Shown piece after piece: positions 14,325 through 27,500 of a stretch of DNA of 64,000 bases (position 1 is the first letter of the stretch; each line of letters starts with the position of its first letter). Source of the stretch: Tomocerus qinae (lineage: Eukaryota; Arthropoda; Collembola; Entomobryomorpha; Tomoceridae); the NCBI GenBank assembly GCA_020055645.1, contig CM034548.1, positions 8,866,001 to 8,930,000 on the forward strand, given 5' to 3'. The position numbers and the translations under genes are program-made. The notes under the pieces were generated by a model. It did no database searches. It was given only the letters and a program-made list of their open reading frames with translations, and was not told the origin of the DNA.

Positions 14325-17300
14325 GTGAGTATGTCGGAGTGGCGGGTAGAGGAGGGAGAAATAGAGTGTGAGGAAGGCGGATGGAGATCGGAGACGTGGG
14401 AACGAAGAGAGGACAAGACGATGTAGAAACGGAATCGAACCGACATCACATCGACAACAGCAATTCCCAAAGAATCTTTTGTGTCTAATAGAAACTGGAG
14501 TGAATCGCCGGCTGAGTACAAAAAGAGCAAAGCAGAGCACAAGAGCGAGTTCTCTGCCCTCCCATGCCACTCAATGTACATCTCGCCTTGAATTAAAATG
14601 GGCTTTTCCATGGATTATCTCCTTAAAGAAGCTACTCACATGATGCATTACCATTGTGATTGTGAGTAAGCTGATTTCATGGTCTAACTTCGGGACTTGG
14701 GTAAACCCGAAATTCCTTTCAACAAACCAACAGGACACATTGTATTTTCCCACTCTCTCATACACTCCAATCTGACATCGAGATGACTTCTACGCTACAT
14801 AATCATCCATTCCCCAAATATTTACCCTAAAGTCTAATATATTGCCAACGTCAACCACAGGTAATCTCTTCATCCGCCAAATATTAATTATTTTCCCACT
14901 CTGTCCTTAATCTCCAAAATTCTGAAAGAGGATCATCATTTTTATGTAGTACTTACGTTTTCTATACTTTTGAACTTTGCGAAGGATTTATGTGATTTTG
15001 TTTCAAAGTATTTAGTTGACTCCTGTCAGTTCTGTCGTAAATTATGAGCATTTGAAGGTATAGCTTTGGTTCAGCGTTGTATGTGCCAAAGGTAATTATA
15101 ACTCACACTTTGAATTAGCCGCCCCTTTTTCTTGTATCCTTGCATGTTACTCGTTGGTAATTAACGCTCCTCATAATTGTATTTATGGACTACAAATTCT
15201 ACGAGGTGCTTGGCAGCTGCCTTTGGCCAATCACATCTCCTAATAATTACTTATACTTGCACGTGTCATAGTATTTTCCATTTCGTACATGTATTGCTCT
15301 AGGTTTTAATTACGAATGATTTTTTTGCATAAAGCTATGTTTATGTAACGGTGGTAGTTAGTATAACAAAAATTGCTAATTTATTTAGTTCAACCTTGGT
15401 AGCCCGTGCATTCACGTCCTGTAAACCAGCAGCATCCCAACATTAAACAAGGTCCCATAAAACCGTAAATCTTCGCAAGTAGTTGGCCGACTGTTGCTGA
15501 CCATTTAGTAATCCGCTTATAGAATTCATGCGGTGTAATATTACATTTACCTCGTTTGTTAGAATTCCATGTGTATTGTAAATTAAACCACAAAGATGAG
15601 CATTTTTTCAGAGTTACACATTTTTACAAATGGTAACAAATTTCTGGAAAAAACTGCAGTTTTGTTAACGATGGAATAAATTGTGTGAGACAATTACAGC
15701 AATTTAAGACTGCTAAGGTAATATTAACTGGGGACGTGGAATTTACAACGTTAGTGGTTTTCTGAGAATTGTCTCAAAATGATTCGCAGTCGATTATTCT
15801 GTTGGTTGAGTTTAAGGGGAACGTAGAGTGAATTTAATCACAGAGCTTTTCATCTCTGATGTCAAGTTTCTTTGGGACGTGGTACCTTGCTATGCTCTGT
15901 GTACAGAAGAAATGTCTGCAGGATATGTGCTTGTTTTGTTGGAAAATCCCGAGAAATAAGACTAATCTACAGTGGAGATTACGCGGAGGAAAATGTCATC
16001 TGTTCTTTCTTTCATTCAGAAGAATCTGTGCATTGTGGATGAAAAGATTGCATTTTTGGAGATTCTGTTTGTATGGACTGACTGAACTTGAAAAATAATA
16101 GGTAAAGTAAAGAGGAGAAGCCGAAATCTAATGGAGATCACATGTTGAGGCAAGGGCTTCTGTTGTTGTTGCATTAGTCGCCACCGGCAAGGAAGGCAGT
16201 GTAGGGAGGATCTTGTTTGATAAGGATGCTCCTAGTCCACGATCACACCAGTACACACTATAATAGATATCCAGGTGCCAACCATTCTGGCAATGTCAAG
16301 TAATTGTCGCTCCGCTAAACTCATTTCTTCGTCTGTGTAAATCTCCAGCATGTCTCTCTCCTTCCCACATTCGTCCTACATGTCTCAAATTTCTTTTGAA
16401 CATCTATTCTATCGTCATCTTGCTCAGTAGACTACAATTGACCGCATGCCATAGTTTGTTGTAAAGTGCCAACGAAACCTCACAACCTTTGAGTGAAAAG
16501 CAGAAACTTTTTCGACAGATGTTTGTAGAAATATAGTTTCGTGTCACAAGATAACTTTCTATCTCCTGCACTAACCAATTTTCTCAAGAGTGACTTCGAG
16601 TGTACATAACATGTTGATAAAAAACCAACTTGGCCGTCCATACATAGAGAAAGGAGACTTTCTCCAACAAAGCATAATATTTAGACCCGGCGGTAATGCA
16701 CAAGTTTCCCACAAGTGGCGCGTTAAAAATAATACTTGAGACCTCACATAGCAAAAATGACAGATGAAAATATAAACTAATAAAAGCTAATGCATATCGT
16801 TTCCATAGAAAAGAAAAGTCTCTTGACTAATAATGACATTTAGGACTAATTGGCCTCTCCCGTTTCCAGGACTGTCAATAGCATGAAAATCTCTTTCTTG
16901 GCTTCCAACCCATTCCAGCATCCGAACTAGCCTGCTACATACAGAGTCCCGTTAAATATCATAAGGCTTCAAGGAAGCCAATCTGACAGTTCAATTCTAA
17001 GCATTTGGATCTAATCTCTACTCTATTTACATCTACACATTAGCTATGAATTTTCGGAATTTGTACCACTGACTCAGCATAAGGGACTGTCCACATACTC
17101 TGCCAACAAAACTTTTTTGGACTCCATCCCCTTGTATACTCATGTAAACCTTGTCAGACTCCCCTCCCCTTAATGTCAACATTATCTAAAATACGTACAG
17201 TAAATATATAGGTACATTAGAAGTGGTCTTTATTATACTTACAAAAATGAAAATTATGGTTTTAATTTTGTAAGTGCTGTAATTTGTGAAAAACATGTTT

Positions 17301-19077
17301 AAGTATTTATTATGTTTTAGTTTTAGACTATTAAACTAGAGCAATTTGTATTATTTAGTATATGAGTTTTATTATGAAGGGTAACTCCATTACTAATTTA
17401 TTCGTCTGTGTGTTCAAAAGTTGTTATACATGCTTTAAAATGGTTCTCATCAATTATGCTCCGTCTCTGTCAAGAAAGGGACAGAAATAGGTATATAATT
17501 ATTATTCCAGAGAATGATGAAAGAGCTATATAAGTTGTCGATTCAAACGTGAGAAGGGAAACTTGAAAAATGACATCAGAGAAACGATTTAGGACTGGTC
17601 ATGAAGAAAGTTTTTGGTTAACGTTGATATAAATGCGGCCGTGGTCGACATTGGTCCAGATGCTGTAAGAATACACAGAAGTGATGTAATATGTACATGT
17701 TTGATTTGATGCGGAATGTGATGGGATCCCTTTAGCATGAATTTTTTAGAAAAGGATTGAGTGAGAAGCGGAATCTTATATGTGTATGTGCGAGTAAACG
17801 AGGAGAATTAAAATGAGTCCTGGATAAACATTTGCTGACCGTGTGAGTGTGAACAGAGAGAACGTGTGTCACAAAGCGGCCATTTCGGTAGATTTAGTTG
17901 AGTTCATCCATTGGAGTTTTCCATCAATATTGGTCAGACTTGAATGGCTATCATCTATGACTAAACCACGCATAGGAGGTCGGTATGGTTAGAGAGATAA
18001 TGTCATAGAAACTGCTTACAAGTTCTTATGTTTGCCTAGTAGACTTGTTTCGGGATTACTTTGAGAGTTCAGATATGTGTCTTTGGAGTCAAGACCTCGT
18101 CAAGTTTGTGTCCGTGCTCTCCACGGTGCAATTACCTTAAAGTGCTCTTCGCTGCAGATGTAGCATCTTGTCTTTCTATTGTCTCTCTTCCATTTACATC
18201 GGAAAAGTCAATAAATTAAATAGTGCATAATGCCAAGGCATAACTAAGTAGTAGAGATAGAAAACACATTTAACCTATCAGAGTACGGCCACTCACTTTT
18301 ATGGCACCTGCCCTCCCATTGCAGATATTTTAACTATATCTAGCGGCTACATAAAAAATTCATGGCTGATCATTTTCCAAAGAAATAAGCAACATTTATT
18401 TAGCATAATATAACGTCGCATCTCCATCCATGCAATCTATATACTTAATATATACTGTTATATGTTAAAAGGGAACAAACGTTATAACTATAAATTGTCT
18501 CATATAAAAATCTACTGAATTGAACCATCACTGATTAATATCTAAATAACATGACGACATCCCCAACCATATCTATCCATGGTTACTTTTAAGAATGTGA
18601 AAAGATTGGAGATGACATTCATTTTGTAATAATTAAATAAGTAATGGTACGAAGTCAGGATGAGATATGGTTGCAAGTGTAAAAAGTGAATGGTAATTCT
18701 GTGACCTACTTATATTGTACAATGTCTACTAATAATGTTATATGGTACAGATATTGGATGATGTTTTTAAAAAATAAAATTTTAAAAGGAATCTGACTCA
18801 GCAGGAGTTATCGGGATCTCTTAGTAAGTGGGAGTGCTTTTAGTCGGAGATTAGTTTAGAGATATTAGACTGGAGAGTGGAAATTGTTAATGTATGGATT
18901 ATTTAAGGTGGGTGGGAATGTTGCCCTGGGATGAAAGTTCATCGTTCATTGTCGGTGGAGATCAATCAAGCGTTGAGAGAGATAGATAGGTGAGTGTAGG
19001 ACGGCTGAATTAGACATCAATAGGAGTCTGCCAATAAATCCGTGTTAGGGATCTAATAGGCATAGAGTGGTCGTGTC
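14325..19077. other. AT-rich region, no gene recognised
   Basis: No convincing splice-flanked frame or repeat family. Bases 14.33-14.61 kb are less AT-rich and open on both strands, but no frame is clearly better. The rest is blank to me. Confidence 0.4.
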
Positions 19078-19830
19078 ATGCAGCCTTCCTCGGAGAGTTC
19101 TCATCAAAGGAGACCTCTCATCTCTGCTCTATCTTGTTCATCTGGTAACTGTTATCTTCTATATTTTTTCTCCCATCCCATCACCCGTGACTTAAAAACT
19201 TTTCTTGACTTTCCACTTCTATACGACACTAACATAACAGTAGGGAGGAAGCACTCACTTGCTTTTACACTTTCCTTCCCTTGCATTGTATTGACTTCAC
19301 TTATTGGCGCTGGTACTTTACATTTATTGGATGCTATCTCATCCACCATTCCTATGCACTTGTAACTTTTACTTTAGTAGACTCTGACTTAAGAATTTTC
19401 ACTACATGCCATGCCATGCGACAAGAGTTCAGTTCAGTCAGATCAAAGCACCGAAAGTATTCACATTGTCTATTCTACCTTCACCATCCAACCATACACA
19501 TTCTACTATAGCTGTCTATCCACCAACAAGAGCTGCCTTCAATTCATGCGTCTCGTCTCTGTCGTCTCAATATTCCCTATATTATACTGCTTTTTCCATC
19601 ACCTACCCGAGATCTCTTCTTCGCATCTATATTTCTGCATGTACATAATATTCTGCATTATACACGGACCAAGTGAGCACCTATTTTTTCTGTACGATGA
19701 ACTCTACTTCTTGACGAATAATTCAAGTATTGATTCATTCCTGTCTTGTAATCCTGTTCTGTCCAAACTCTATTTACGCATTCCATACCCTCTTCATTAT
19801 TTGCATCTACAATTAAGGCATCGTTAGTCC
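19078..19830 (+). other. pyrimidine-rich block with overlapping open frames
   Basis: About 750 bases rich in C and T on the plus strand, open in several frames (the longest, 138 codons, at 19411-19827). The translations are dominated by Ser, Leu, Phe, Tyr and Pro with no domain. Several frames being open together suggests base composition rather than a gene. Confidence 0.3.
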
Positions 19831-21163
19831 CAGCTTGCCTTACATTCATTAATCACCACTTAACCGTTATTTAATTATCTGTAATTACACCAACGTACAA
19901 TTTTAAATCAATTAAATATAATATCCCTAAATACATGGAATATGAATTCCATGTCCACAATTCCTTTTCGTGTTCATTTTGTACGAGTTAAACCTCGGAA
20001 AGGAGTGATGTATGAACTACATGCCTTTTACAGATAAATGCTATAAATGTCATTTCTGAAGGAGAAAATATGTTGTAAGGAGAAAATTTGTTTACATATA
20101 CAGAGAGTCTATTTCGTTCTGAAGAAACTCATATCACATCCCATTACTGTTACTTTCCAACCATTAAAGAGTAAATGTATGCGTCACAGACAAACAAAAT
20201 TATTCAGAGAAGTAGGAATGAGAATGTAAATGTGCAAAATGTAAATACGTCCAATGTCTCTTTCTCCTAAGCCTGGTTTTCTCATACCAATTTGTAAAGA
20301 CTTTTCAGTCTGATTTAATTACAGTATAGTCAAATCCTCCATATCCCATTTATTTGTTGGACTTAGAATCTGTAAATAACATTTTAAATGGTTTTATGGA
20401 TGCGCACATTTTGGTTAGTTCCAAAGAATTTAGTGTAGAAAGTAAGTAGGTTCTGCAACTAATTTCTTTGACATGACAGATTCGGAGACTAATGAACAGT
20501 GAACTAAAACTAAGATGCATGACAATTAAGATTTAAACGACTTAACAACATTAAACCAAAGCCCGTTAACTCAATATTGCCCACTCGAATTTTCTCATGC
20601 AGAGTAAGAAACAATTAACATATTACATTTCCTGTCCCACCAAATAAAATTTCAAGATACGCATAAATAATCCACCAGTGAAAAATTACTATATTTTATA
20701 ACCAAATTACTACACTACACAAGAGGAAGTTTGGAATAATTGGTATTTAATTTTATTAATTGCAAATTGTCTTAATTAGCACATGAAATATGACTGGCGT
20801 CCAGAACTTAATATTAGCAAAATTTTTGAATATGAAATCTAATTACTAAAATAAGGAGTCTATTATAATTAACAATATACTAAATATTTATTAGGGTTTT
20901 ATCTGCCGGTAGCTGTAATGTAGAAGTAGTAAACCCTAAAAATAAAGGTTCCTTCCTGCTCCATTGCATTAAATTTTGGGTCTCATTAACACTGATTTAT
21001 TAGTTAAAAAGGATGGATTTCTCTTGACCCTGACTACTGACCCACTTACCTAAAGTTACATTTACCCAGTGACAGTAAAAGTTGGGATGTAATATAAAGT
21101 GTTATGGAATAGGCAAGAAATAGTTTGTTACGAGGGGATGGTGTAACTGCAAGAGTAGTCACC

Positions 21164-21541
21164 CTAGATATTATGCATTCTCAAGTTTGAAAAACGGCTG
21201 TGAAGAAAGTGTAGGTAGGTGGTAGAAGGAGGAGAGTAAGTTGTCGAGAGAAGGCTTAAGTTAGTTTGTTGACTATTGTAATGTGGAAGAGTCTTATGTA
21301 GAGGAGAAAGTGTACGTGTTTTGGTTGTCTCAATAAGGCAGATTCGATTCTTTGCTTCATGAATATGTATTGTGTTTACTTCATTGGATTGTTTGTGGGG
21401 AAATCGTGTCCATCCATCAGGCTCTCCACTCTGTCTCCAGCATTGACAGAAGTCTGCATGTGGCCACTCAAGAACTTTCACAATGACATTTCCATCGACG
21501 TGTAAACAAAGCCTGTCACGATTCTCCAGCTTCTTATGCAT
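21164..21541 (-). CDS. unrecognised reading frame, possible exon
   Basis: A 125-codon open frame beginning at ATG. The first 60 or so codons look protein-like and use a wider range of codons than the surroundings: HVDGNVIVKVLEWPHADFCQ, CWRQSGEPDGWTRFPHKQ. The later part (Ser/Thr/Leu-rich) looks random. A donor-like gtaaac follows ...KQSNE, so a shorter exon is possible. No family recognised. Confidence 0.25.
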   Translation of the reverse strand: MHKKLENRDRLCLHVDGNVIVKVLEWPHADFCQCWRQSGEPDGWTRFPHKQSNEVNTIHIHEAKNRICLIETTKTRTLSPLHKTLPHYNSQQTNLSLLSTTYSPPSTTYLHFLHSRFSNLRMHNI

Positions 21542-24500
21542 TACGTGTGTACATCTATTATCATAGTGACGGGCAGAATGACGGGACTCGCGTAGGACAC
21601 AGTATGTAAGAAAGATTTCCGTCCTCCGCCTGTCTGATGAAAAATCGATTCTGAACTCTCTTTGTTTTTGTCTGTCATTCTACAATTCTATCACCACAAC
21701 TACATTTACTACTTTGCTCATACATCCAAATGCTCCGAATTACTTGTTTCTATTTATCCTGACAACTGTCCTCTTCACTTACTCCATTTTCTTCTTTCTG
21801 GATCAACTCTAAGTCTGCTCTCCAAGAATTAAACTGTCATTGTTTACAAACAATACATTATTTCATTTTCTCCTGTTACAACATCCTAGCTCTATAATAC
21901 TTTCTATATCAATACTACATTTTAAATCTCATTAACTTTATGCTAAACTTACTCTACATTTTGGTTACATAAATCTCCCAAATGAAAATCATCACAAAAT
22001 ATCACTTTTTGGAAATGGCATTTATGATCTTTTGGACCTTTACTGCTAATGTCGCAATACTACTCATCAAATTCTTTGCATTCTATACCATTCCTACATG
22101 ACATATAATATTTTATGCTGTCGAAAAACCTGTTACATTTTGAATATTGAGTTTCACTGTAACTTTTATATCCTTCCAAGTGCTGTACTTGGCACTTTCA
22201 CACTAAACATTTAATCCTGCCTCTTTATACAAAGAACTACTTAAGTCGGTTTGAAATTGAAGGAGAAAAAATGGTAATAAAGACTGCATGGTGTCCTATA
22301 ATAGCCTTTGTTGTTTTTGTAGAAAGGGCATACAAAATTCTGTCTAAAATTCAGTGAGAAAATGTTTTCGTGATTTTTACAGACTTTGCTGCTGCCTAAA
22401 GACAAATATCTGACTTCTTAGAACATGAAAATGAAAAACAGAGACTTTTAATGGAATATACTGGGAAAATTGGGTATAAGAAAATTCAGAGAAAGGGACA
22501 TATTATTACAATTATCTGGAATTTTTGTAGATTTTCTCTATTTTTACTTTGCTGTGACATTAGACGACTCTAAAACTCTCCTGAACGTTTTATTTTCTGT
22601 ATCGATTTGATTCTATGATAATTCGATCTCCTTTTTTCATGTTCATCAAAACAACGAGAAAATATAACCTCTTTCCTTATATGAGGAATTTCTTTACACC
22701 CGAGTGACTAAGTTGCATATATGGGACCAGTTGTGTTTTAAAAGATAGCGTAGTACCAGGGATATTTCATCACACATTGAATCATAAAGTAAAGTCGGTT
22801 AAGCCAAAAAAAATGAGTCCATCCTTTTCATTATCACAATGCGACACTTACAAACTGCAGGGGATTTAAAATTGGTGTGATGTTTATAGGGTAAACTAAA
22901 GCTACTAAGTAAACACTAACGATGACAAGAAGATATTGTCAAAAGAGTATAGACAGAGAGCGAGCTGTATTTTTGTGGTTGAGAAAGTTCAAAGGGATGT
23001 CATGCTATGGACCTTCAAACAAGATTGGTTTGCTGTTGTGTTGCTTCTTTAATTTTTGAAGCCCAACGATTTCATTGAAGTCAGTTCCGATGTGATGTTT
23101 GGTTTGAAACTCTGGTTTGTCGATAAGCTGATTTTCTAGGCTTTTCGCAGTATTTTCTGGAGCACATGGAAAGTCATACGTCGGTAACAGAATATCTCTG
23201 CTGTAGAAATCCAATCGACAGAAAAGTCGTATTACCTTTGTATCACAACGGACAAATAAATATATTTTCCATCAGCATTACAAATGCTTTTTGCTCATGA
23301 TGCCATTGTGAAATCCAAGAAGTGGTTATGACACTTCGTTGAATGGAAAGATGTAAATTTTTGGCCAACCGTATCGTAGTGTCTGCTATGCCCCATAACT
23401 CTTTCTTAGTACATCATCCCGCAAAGGTTAGCCACCGCCACTCAAAATAATGCAGTAATGAACTGTCATTTCAGGAAACGTTGCTAGCAACCAGCTAAAG
23501 AAAATTAGGGAAACTTGAATAATAATACCTTTTGGTAGATGTCAAAATGCTACCACACGTATCAGAATATATTACTTATATTTATATGCAAAATAATATA
23601 ATCAAACACATCCACACTCCAATAATTCAAAAGGTTTCTGCAAACCTTCAGGGGGAATATAATACACATCCCTAGTACTTGTTGTTTGCTTTCTTGTTAA
23701 TAATTTCACAGCGTATCAACATCTTTCGCTATCTGCTTCAGGAAATTACTAAAAGCTCAGCAGTTACTATAATCATGCATAATACTCAAAGAGGCTTTAA
23801 ATATACTTTGACCTTTGACTTAATAAATACATTTCCCCGTTTCCAAATCAAATCATCATGTCTCTGTAAAAGACGTAGGTTGATCGGTGTTAAGCTTCAT
23901 TCAAGTGTCACAGGGATGTATGTAAATAATATTATTGCCAAATGTGTTCATGTAAATTAGACATCAGACCTTTTCATTTCATTTCAAATAGAAACGCGAA
24001 AACAAAAAAACTTTGTAAATGTTGATTTTGTCAAAACATAAATGACTTTAAATACTTATTAATTTATGTTTAAGTAATCAGTGATGTACAAAGAAACAGT
24101 TTCATTCCTTTGTATAATTTTACATTTGAAAGGTAACAAAACATATTATAGATTTTTAGATGACAGAATACGTATATAAATTTTTAAGAGTAAATATGTT
24201 ATCAGAATAAAACTTTTCCACTTGGATGACTTTAAAGGTGAATATCATTCTTCGAATTTACCCTTTAAGCTTAATACGACGTTTTAATATATGTAGTGTA
24301 CACCCCTTATAGTATGAAGTGAATCATAAATGCAAATTTTAATTACAAGAAAGTTTTAGACACTTTATGCTTACTTCCATGAAATTGACGTCAGAATACT
24401 TTGCATTCATTTCTCGAGCAGAAGATGCATTCCCTGGAAACATTACTGACTGAGAAAGCATCACAATAAATAGGTTTGGATGGAACTTTGGAAGAGGAAG

Positions 24501-27500
24501 TGTATTCGGAAAGGTAAGCATAAACACAAGGTCGATATAGTCTGCATAAGAAAAACCATGGGACAATTAAAAATGCAGTTTAGAAAAATCCAATATGTAT
24601 TATGCTTCTTTCACTTGCTTTAAGGTCAAATGTGGAGGATCTTGTTGTTATACTGTTAGAGTGCTCTACTCATCAGACAGAGTTATCCAAAATCATTTTA
24701 CATAGTGATTGGCTACAGTAAATTGCTCAGTATATTGGTTATAAAGTATTTGGTTCAAGTTTAAGAAAAATAGAATTTTTCTCAATTTTTTCCCTTTTGG
24801 ATATTTTCATTAGTTTAAAGCATATTTACTTATTTCGAATTAAATTGCTTTCAATAGTCTAAGAATCGAAGTAGGAAAATATTCTCCGAATTTCATTAAA
24901 ATTGAAAACTTTTCAATTTTCGCTCTTTATTGTGTGAATCAAAGTATATAATTTTCATGGTGTATAAATCATAGATGGCTATTTTATTTTATAGTGATAG
25001 TTGAAAAAACTCTCCCTGTATGTAGTTGAAGTTGAAAGTTGTGAAAATAGCTGTTATTCGATCACAAAGGACATGGCCTTTAGGTATTAGAAGTTGTTAC
25101 CTTGTTATTATTATTATTAAAAGTTAGCATCTGCATTGGGATCCAATTATGGATTGGATTGTTAACATGCATCCGTGGCGTGGAACTCAATTTTACGGTG
25201 CTTGCACATTTTCATGGGAAAAATATTTATTGTGCTCTTTCACTTTTTTGCAACTTTTATGCTCATTGGCATAATTTAATATTCAAAGGCGTACGAGAGA
25301 ATTTTCAAATAATTGTGTTTTCTTACTTTAATTGAGGTCGAAATGCTTTTCTGGAACTACTTTTGTTTCAAAGATTGGGATGCCCCGAAACCATCCTAAA
25401 CTTTTATTTTAGCATTTGGTATTGTTGCATGTATTTTCCCTTTCATTACACGAAGAGAAAATATCAAGGTTTTACTTTTCCCAGGATAGTAATTGCTACA
25501 AATGGAATTTCTTGAAACTATAGCAATGTTTAGTATTAATGGGTTAATGGGTGTAATAATAATGGAGGAATGAAACGTTTCAGAAATCATAAATGTCAAT
25601 ACAATGGTAATGATTAAAATAAGCCGCTTTCACTTTGTTTGATCGTCTGAGGTTTGAGATACGGCTCACAAACAGCGAAACTTATTATCCATAACTACAT
25701 TTCTGTAGAAGTCATAGCCTGAAGCTCTTTCTGTGTGACATTTCAGTCTTTATCTCGTCAAAACTTTCTCCGCATTATTATTGGGCCATGTTTTATCAAA
25801 CTGATAAAAGTATGCGGAACTTTACTTACTATTGTTGGAATCCAGTAGGATGAAAACTAAATATGCTCGTCATTTGTATATTCAAATCTACAAGTACATT
25901 GAGCTCCATCATTTGTTGATATGCAAGGGTTGAATTGTGGAACTCATGCTTGCATTCAAATCAATTCGGAGAAAAATCTTCATAGTTTAATACACCGCAT
26001 GTACCAAAGTGTTTTCCAAGGCAATGTCGTTAGATATTTATTAACGTCTTGATGGAATCGCATTTGGGAAAATATCATCAGATTTTTAATATCCTTTGGT
26101 ATTGTTACCAAATATTCTGCCACATATGAAAACCAAAAGATGAGTAAATACGATGAGGGAATCATTTTTAGAAAAATGCAATATGTTAATAATATGAATA
26201 TTTTCATCATGTATTTCTAGTTTCTACTTAAAATTCATGCTGCACGACACACGACGAAAAAATGAATCAACTCTGAATTAGCATAACCTTTATGGCAAAA
26301 CATTTTGGGGCAAAAATTATACATTCTACACTTTTTGACATTCTTAAAATATTCAATTTATTCAAAATTAAACGACTTTTAAACAATTTTTTCAGAGCCT
26401 GGCCATTGCCTTGGAATTCAATAGTACTGCAGTAATCATACTTGCACATTAAGGCTTTGTGCATATTTTGTGTGTGTATCCGAATGGGAAAGATGCATTC
26501 AATAATGGAATACCAACCTAAGTTAGAAGGGTTTTGAGTATGATACTTTTTCCTAAACAGTTAAAAACAGTTTTATTTATAAAAATAATTATTTTTTTTA
26601 CTTTGTTCAGTTTTTCACTAAGTAAAAAAAGTTTTGCCAGACTAACCTCCTCCTCACTGGTACGAAAGCTAAAGCATATGGATAGCGGATCTGAAGTATG
26701 AAATGCTTCTCACCTTGGTATTATGCTTCATACAAGACACGAGTGTCTACAGTAAATAGAAAGTCTGACGTATATTGCAAAAAGGTAGTTGCTAGTTTTA
26801 TGCCAAAATGTATAATGTCAAATATGGAAGTTCCAGAAATAATTTAATGCATTTTTCCAGGTACTTTGAATGGTAGGGTTAATAAATCTGTAATATTTGG
26901 CATCATAATACTCAATTTATTCATGCAGTTACATAAGTATGTAGTACACGTATGTAATTATAAATATTGCAAGTGGTTGTATACATATTATGACATATAA
27001 CTAATATACAAGACATGCTATTTAACGACAAATACAATTTTACATATAAATGACATCCACTAAAATGTAATTAATGTGATATGAAATTTCGTAAAGTATA
27101 CATTAGTCCAACACAGCTTTCCCTTTTTCACATTATTTAACATTTGCGAATGTAATTTTTAGAATAAATAGTAAAAGACAAAACACGTGTTTATATATAA
27201 TAGTATAACATATAGTATTTAGTATTACAATTGTTATTGTTACGTAAGTATAGTAGATGCGACCTCCGGCAAATACATATTTCACAATGTACACATATTG
27301 GTCGCCCTACTTACTGTTTTATTATAGTTCATGTTCGTATTTAAATGCGATTGCTATAGAGAATTGCGGCTGCCATCTCCCCATGCAAATAAACCACACT
27401 TTGAATATCCAGTATGCATATGTATGTAGTCAGATCAATATTATCCGAAATCACAAAAGGTTTCCAGATTGTGTGATAGTGACATTTGTGCAAGAGTTCC

